Positions 59,901 to 64,000 of a stretch of 64,000 bases of DNA are shown here, one piece after another (within the stretch, counting starts at the first letter, position 1; each line of letters begins with the position of its first letter). The translations under genes and the position numbers were made by a program. The DNA is from Plecoglossus altivelis (taxonomy: Eukaryota; Chordata; Actinopteri; Osmeriformes; Plecoglossidae). The notes under the pieces are model-generated. The model made no database searches. It was not told where the DNA came from and was given only the letters and a program-made list of their open reading frames with translations. The stretch lies in NCBI GenBank assembly GCA_036571765.1, contig BROE01000001.1, positions 9,757,518-9,821,517 on the forward strand, given 5' to 3'.

Positions 59901-60749
59901 TCTCTGCACTCTCATCCTGGCTGTCTCCTCCCTGGCCTCCAACCCTGGATGATACCTCCACACTTGTCTTCATCCTCCTCACCCTCCTCCTCCTACCTCC
60001 TCTCACATCCTTTCTGACTCTTCCTCCTCTTGCTACTACTTGCTCCAGGGCCTCGTCTGCATGCTCTGAAAATGCCTCCTCTGTTTCCACCCCACCTCGA
60101 GGGAGTTTCTTTTGTAAAACGATTGTGGGGAAGGTTTCATTTGAAGAGTTTCCAAGCTTGTCCCTGGTTTGAGCTCTCTCTCTTGGCCCAGATCTGGGAT
60201 CAGCTTAGCCTCCCCAGCTCCCCCTCACAACCACTGAGGAGGATGTGCAACGCTGACCCTAGATCAGAACCAAGGGGAAATGCCAATCCACTTCCTGGTT
60301 CCTACTACTTCCCATTGCCTTGTGCTACTTCCTGTTATGCTTTACCCTTCCTTGTGATGTCAGTGTTTACCCCTCCCCCGTCATGCAGAACAGAGGTAAG
60401 TCATGTGGAGACGCTCGTACAAGGGAATGAGACTAACCTTTGTGTCCGGCTGTGCCGATCTGCCCTCTCCCCGCGCGGCCGCCGCCTCGCCATCCTCTCC
60501 AGGTGAGCGAGGTGGAGGTCAACGGGCAGATCGAGGCGGTGTGCGAGCAGGTGTTCAGCGAGATGGAGTCCCAGGCTATGGATGCCCTGGACCTGCCGGT
60601 GCCCGGATGCTTCCGCATGCGGAGCCACAGCTACGTGCGCGCCATCGACCAAGGCTGCTCACAGGACGAGGAAGATGGCTGCTCGCTGCTCCCCGCCTCC
60701 CCCCCACGGACCACCACCACCACGGTCAGGACCATCCAGAGCAGCACAG
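52816..60749 (+). CDS. dlgap1: DLGAP1-type postsynaptic scaffold protein (SAPAP/GKAP), first four coding exons; 3' part outside window
   Basis: A scaffold that links the guanylate-kinase domain of PSD-95/DLG proteins to Shank in excitatory synapses. Coding exons 52816-53907, 56195-56412, 58825-59020 and 60503-60749 join in phase to 584 codons plus one base. The start MKGLSSSRSHHH matches the family start, with good context gccATGa. Landmarks are ELKDEC, SPGRIRHLVHSVQKLFTKSH (residues about 162-181), WSSDDNL (about 235) and SRSNNDVKCS. Five guanylate-kinase-binding repeats follow: RRMRSGSYVKAM, ARRASYLKAT, IRSHSYLRAV, RSRNESYMRAM and RMRSHSYVRAI. The third repeat exon (ISSEHSPKLQIRSHSYLRAV) and the overall wording fit DLGAP1 better than DLGAP2, 3 or 4. 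Fish can have dlgap1a and dlgap1b; which copy this is cannot be told. The GH1 domain and C-terminal PDZ ligand should lie downstream of 64000. Confidence 0.93.
53908..56194 (+). other. dlgap1: dlgap1 intron after coding exon 1
   Basis: 2287 bases, gtatgc to ccactgcag. It begins with a C-rich stretch (53930-54050). A 41-codon open frame starting MGCVHQQPLAN at 55251 is discussed as a finding. Near 55680-55830 a loose repeat of agagcacagtagatct units occurs. Confidence 0.8.
56195..56412 (+). CDS. dlgap1: dlgap1 exon with GK-binding repeats 1 and 2
   Basis: 218 bases from ccactgcag to gtacgt. It encodes VPQDEWSSFTPLGKEDDIPC, then repeat 1 (RRMRSGSYVKAM, 56255-56290), an acidic/Pro-Lys linker and repeat 2 (ARRASYLKAT, 56351-56380). 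Ending at ...ctg ca, two bases into a codon, makes the join with the next exon in frame (Gln). A donor three codons later would also be phase-compatible only with other exons. Confidence 0.92.
56413..58824 (+). other. dlgap1: dlgap1 intron between repeat exons 2 and 3
   Basis: 2412 bases, gtacgt to tgtggcag. It contains (TCTG)n at 58137-58161 and a C-rich block with cccatcc units around 58195-58260. The 172-codon open frame at 57615-58133 is not recognised and has no protein-family features. Confidence 0.8.
58137..58161. repeat. (TCTG)n tetranucleotide repeat
   Basis: Six tctg units, followed by C-rich cccatcc direct repeats. Confidence 0.85.
58825..59020 (+). CDS. dlgap1: dlgap1 exon with GK-binding repeats 3 and 4
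   Basis: 196 bases from ctgtggcag to gttggt. Its first base completes Gln, then ISSEHSPKLQIRSHSYLRAV (repeat 3, 58856-58885) and RSRNESYMRAM (repeat 4, 58973-59005), ending STISQ. An 18-base tandem duplication (58919-58936 and 58937-58954) gives LDPKTL LDPKSL, where mammals have a single shorter segment. Confidence 0.93.
59021..60502 (+). other. dlgap1: dlgap1 intron between repeat exons 3 and 4
   Basis: 1482 bases, gttggt to cctctccag, with a pyrimidine-rich stretch 59910-60050. A tight acceptor-donor pair at 60388/60396 would define only seven bases. Nothing else was recognised. Confidence 0.8.
60503..60749 (+). CDS. dlgap1: dlgap1 exon with GK-binding repeat 5
   Basis: 247 bases from cctctccag to acag/gttggt. 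It encodes VSEVEVNGQIEAVCEQVFSE, LDLPVPGC, repeat 5 (RMRSHSYVRAI, 60614-60646), CSQDEED and TTVRTIQSST, ending with one base of the next codon. Other frames over this GC-rich exon are open but are shadows. Confidence 0.92.
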
Positions 60750-61203
60750 GTTGGTCATCTCAGGGGCACAGATCATCATGTTGAAACACGACACAGCACG
60801 CGCACTACAGTCATGAGTCATGGCCACACGGCGCAGGCTAGCGTTGTTGTTACGCACGGCTCGGCTCTTCCGCCGTTACTCATGTCGCAGTTATGACACA
60901 GTCGTCCACCATCTGAGGTCCCTGTTATGACTAATGTCAGGCCTTCGGATTGCACTGTCAGTGATCGGGGGCTACGCTGGGTCTTTTTTTCGTCAAGAAA
61001 ACACCTTTTCTGTGACTGATGTTTACAACACGCTCCAATCAGTCATGCCGTTTGTGACACGTCCTGATGCGGCGGTGCGTGCGTGGGCCAGCGCGCGCCG
61101 TGTGCTTTGCAGTCACGTCCGCTTTGAACGCATTGGACTAGCAGTCGAGCTCGTGCATGCGGAGGATCTGAAAGGACCCAAGGAGGTTTTCGCGTGTGCC
61201 TGA

Positions 61204-61265
61204 GTGTGTGTGTGTGTGTGTGTGCCTGAGTGTGTGTGTGCGTGCGTGCGTGTGTGTGTGTGCGC
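61204..61265. repeat. (GT)n microsatellite with CG steps
   Basis: Interrupted GT repeats with gcgtgcgtgcg and gcgcgcg steps, nearly all alternating purine-pyrimidine. Confidence 0.88.
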
Positions 61266-61438
61266 GCGTGAGATAGAGAGCAAGCAGCCATGGAAGTTAC
61301 TGAAAGAGTGTGGGACTTAAGATGTGGGAGCTTCCCACCCACCGCCCCATCCCCCCTGCGCTGCTCACTGCCATAGGCTAGTCAGGGCTAGTCAGAACAT
61401 ATGGGCTGAACCCGCAGGAGAGGAGATGCTTGCCGAGC

Positions 61439-61486
61439 TAGGGAGAGAGAGGGGGGGGGGGGGGAGCGAGAGAGAGGGGGAGAACA
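61439..61486. repeat. GA tract with poly-G run
   Basis: Contains an uninterrupted G run of about twelve bases flanked by GA repeats. Confidence 0.85.
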
Positions 61487-62393
61487 ACAAGGGAGGAAGG
61501 GGAGGGATGGAGGGAGATTTCTTGGCTAGTTAATGTTTCAGGATGTCCTGTGGGTGTGAGTGAAGACATCAAGCTGGCGTGTGAGGCGTACGCCCGGCCC
61601 ACAGCAATCCCTGTCATAGACACATCAGCCCGAGAAATCAGAGCTTCGTCGCTACACTGTCTCCACGAGGCTCGCTGTGGCACGAAGACCACAGGACGGG
61701 GGGAATGTGTTGCGGGAGCGTGAGTCTTTGCGTAGTCCTGTGTTCACGGCCATGCTTAGTACGGGCACACTCGTGCGTGGCTGCCAATGCACTGTGCATT
61801 TTAATGGCGCTTTAATCTTTTTGTCATTTGACATTGCGTCCTTGGTTTTTAAAAGGATAGGAGGGTTCTAATGAGGCTTGAGATGAATTAGGCATGGTGA
61901 GATAGAGGGAGAGGGAGAGAAGGGGAGGGGGTGGATCAAGAGATAGGAGGGAAGAGAGTAAGAGAGACTGGGATAGCGATGGAGAGACCGGGGCCTCGAA
62001 AGAGGTCAGTCTTCGTTAAGAGCCCAGCTCAGACATCTAAAGCCATGCTAATACTCCCTCTCTATTCTGACTTATCAACTTCTCACTTATCCCTGTTTCC
62101 CACCACTAAACCCTTTCTCACCACTCCTTGAAAGACATTAGTGACGTATTACTCTTTTTTTGGGGTGATAATTCATTCTGCGTGTTCAAAGGAACAAAGG
62201 ACATAGTTTGATATATCTGAGTGAGAAATCAGCAGTAAGAACTGGGCCTGTTTTCACTCAGGCTAGACAGAACAAGCCGAGCCCGGACGGAAGGGTGCCA
62301 GATATTGAGATGGTACCTAGTGAGAAGTAGCCAGACAGGACTAGACGATGGCAGATCGCCACGATGCTGCTGGGAGAGAAACTGGCATATATG

Positions 62394-62492
62394 TGTGTGT
62401 GAGAGAGAGGGATTGCTTGGGTATGTGTGTACTTGTGTGTGGGAGAGAGGGATCGCGTGTGCACGCGTGCACTTGTGTGTGTGAGAGAGAGT
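62394..62492. repeat. GT/GA compound repeat
   Basis: The block gtgtgtgagagaga plus gggat(t/c)gc recurs three times, with GT variants between. Confidence 0.8.
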
Positions 62493-63737
62493 CTAGCAGA
62501 CCCAGGTCCATCCAGATGCCCTCTCCGCAGAGATGGGGGCAGAAGCGGTGGCATCGGGGACTATGGATGGGGGGAGGGTCATCGGGGGCCGACGAGTAGA
62601 GGTCACCTCTAGCCTCTCAGACATGGCACAGAGCTTGTTCCCTGAGAAGCACCATCTGCCCTGCAAACCAGAGGCATGGTGATGATCACAGTCAGACCAC
62701 ACATCACTGCCCTCAGACAGGCTCAGCCCGCTCAGGTGAATATCAAGCACCGGCTGAATATGCAGGAACTAGCCCAGCTGCTTTCCATTTGAAGAGAGAA
62801 ACATGGAAGAAACTTTGTGTTTTCCCTTTCCAGTCCTCTTGAAATTAGAAAAAAATCAGCAGCCAAGAACCTTCGCATGGAAAACAGTTTTGTTTAAATT
62901 TGACTGTGTTTCCCTCCTGTTTCACCGCTGTTGTCCTTTGCCTGCACTGCGAAGCAGAACTATCGCTCACATGTTCCGTCTGTATATTCTGACCCTGTTC
63001 AACAACACGAGGATATTGTTCTGAACTGACAGCCCGCTGACAGCTATGTCTGTCTCCTAGATGAAGACAAACAATGAAGGAGGAAGAGGTGGATGATTAC
63101 GTGGGACCTGTACAGATTCTTTCACCTTTTCCTTTGTTAGAGGAGGGACAAAGCTTTGGGGTTTGGGACCAACTAAGGAAACGTCCTGAAAGCAGCCTGG
63201 TTTGGCCTTGTTCACATCTCTGCGAGCTTAGACACCGTGGATGATTAGGGTCTACAGAAGGCAGACAGTACCTAGCGGGGAAAGGAGGCCCAAGTATACA
63301 CAGCTCAGAGCAACATCCAGTCGCAAAAGCATCGCAGCACAGGCAAGGCTCCCATGTAATGAAACATGAAAAGACTCCCCAGCCTAGACCAGACACTGTG
63401 TGGACACTACAAGCAGTTAAAGGAGGAAATCCTGTCGACATCACTTTTGACCGTGTTCCCATGGTGTCTCTGGTCCACTGAGACGGGACCTGACTGGTGT
63501 CTGTGCACAAGCTGCTCTTGCGGCTAGGTTACTGCTTCCATCACTGCTAATCCCAAGCACTCAGGTCCTCATCCCTACAGGATACGCATACAAAGTGCTG
63601 TTTCTCGGGGGAGTTTTGGCTTGTAGTCTTGATGTTGCAACAACAATCACTCCGGCCTTGCGCTGTGCAGATTATAGAGCGGGTTTAAGGTAGAGATTAG
63701 TGCCAATAGTTTCATCAACATTTCATTTGAATGGGCT

Positions 63738-63780
63738 GCTGTTGTTGTTGTTGTTGTTGTTGTGATTGCTGTTGTTGTTG
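63738..63780. repeat. (GTT)n trinucleotide repeat
   Basis: Eight GTT units, an interruption (gattgct), then four more. Confidence 0.9.
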
Positions 63781-64000
63781 ACACTAATTAGATACGGAGG
63801 AACATAACACTGTAGGCGGGCTGCTCATAGCTAATGAATGAGCTCATTCCCCCCCTAAAGCTACTGTTCATGCTGTTGTATATGACCATATTCTAACTTG
63901 ATCCAACTTATTTTCACCTGCAAAAGGATTTTAGGGTTGAGATGGAGCCACGTTGTGTGGAATTTGGAATTCAAGAAAAGGAACAGACAGAACACTAAAC

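Larger units (their letters stand above)
60750..64000 (+). other. dlgap1: dlgap1 intron, continuing past the window end
   Basis: The next expected exon (start of the VSSC..YKKTPPPVPPR segment of the family) is not found before 64000. The stretch has GT repeats (61204-61265, 62394-62492), a G11-12 run within a GA tract (61439-61486) and a GTT/CTG repeat (63738-63780). No other gene was recognised. Confidence 0.7.

Noticed and set aside
60389..60395. Seven-base microexon (acceptor atgcag, donor gtaagt) in a dlgap1 intron
   Set aside because: The size would break the frame between exons 3 and 4, and the acceptor-donor pair is probably chance.
60403..60816. Open frames overlapping dlgap1 exon 4 in other frames and on the minus strand
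   Set aside because: GC-rich shadows of the real exon, whose frame carries GK-binding repeat 5.
1..64000. CRISPR arrays, rRNA, tRNA, prokaryotic operons, intact Tc1/hAT/LTR elements
   Set aside because: Looked for by eye on both strands. The tandem arrays present lack the repeat-spacer pattern, and no terminal inverted repeats with a transposase frame were found. A repeat-library search would be decisive.

Overview
The window is nuclear genomic DNA of a ray-finned (teleost-type) fish. Three split protein-coding genes with GT-AG introns can be read. The rest is intron and intergenic DNA dense in (CA)n, (GA)n and tetranucleotide microsatellites. The carbonic anhydrase reads like the fish cytosolic/erythrocyte enzyme (cahz/ca2-like), and the synapse scaffold protein is closest to vertebrate DLGAP1. 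The species cannot be fixed from the sequence. No rRNA, tRNA, CRISPR array or recognisable intact transposon was seen.

Layout. (1) 759-4124, plus strand: the last three coding exons of a type II classical cadherin (end of EC5, membrane segment, complete catenin-binding tail), with a poly(A) signal at 4393. The 5' exons lie upstream of the window. (2) About 4.4-20 kb: intergenic, with no convincing exon. (3) 20135-22936, minus strand: a complete seven-exon alpha-carbonic anhydrase of 260 residues, with a TATA box at 23051-23058 on the minus strand. (4) About 23-52.6 kb: no secure coding sequence. It holds a CpG-rich patch near 25 kb that could be the dlgap1 promoter and first untranslated exon, two exon-like segments (39878-40001 and 42730-42774) and several minisatellites. 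(5) 52654-60749, plus strand: the first four coding exons of a DLGAP1-type scaffold gene, carrying all five guanylate-kinase-binding repeats. The next exon, the dynein light chain sites, the GH1 domain and the C-terminal PDZ ligand lie beyond base 64000.

The three genes are independent: a cell-adhesion receptor, a CO2/bicarbonate enzyme and a postsynaptic scaffold protein. The most unusual feature is at 3231-3484. The end of the cadherin membrane-segment exon, with its splice donor and first intron bases, is tandemly repeated three times, and the resulting 303-nt intron is open and in frame. Next comes the carbonic anhydrase gene, where a (CT)n microsatellite directly precedes the last splice acceptor. 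I found no candidate for a wholly new multi-gene system. Exon borders were set by reading splice signals and codon phase by eye, without transcript data.
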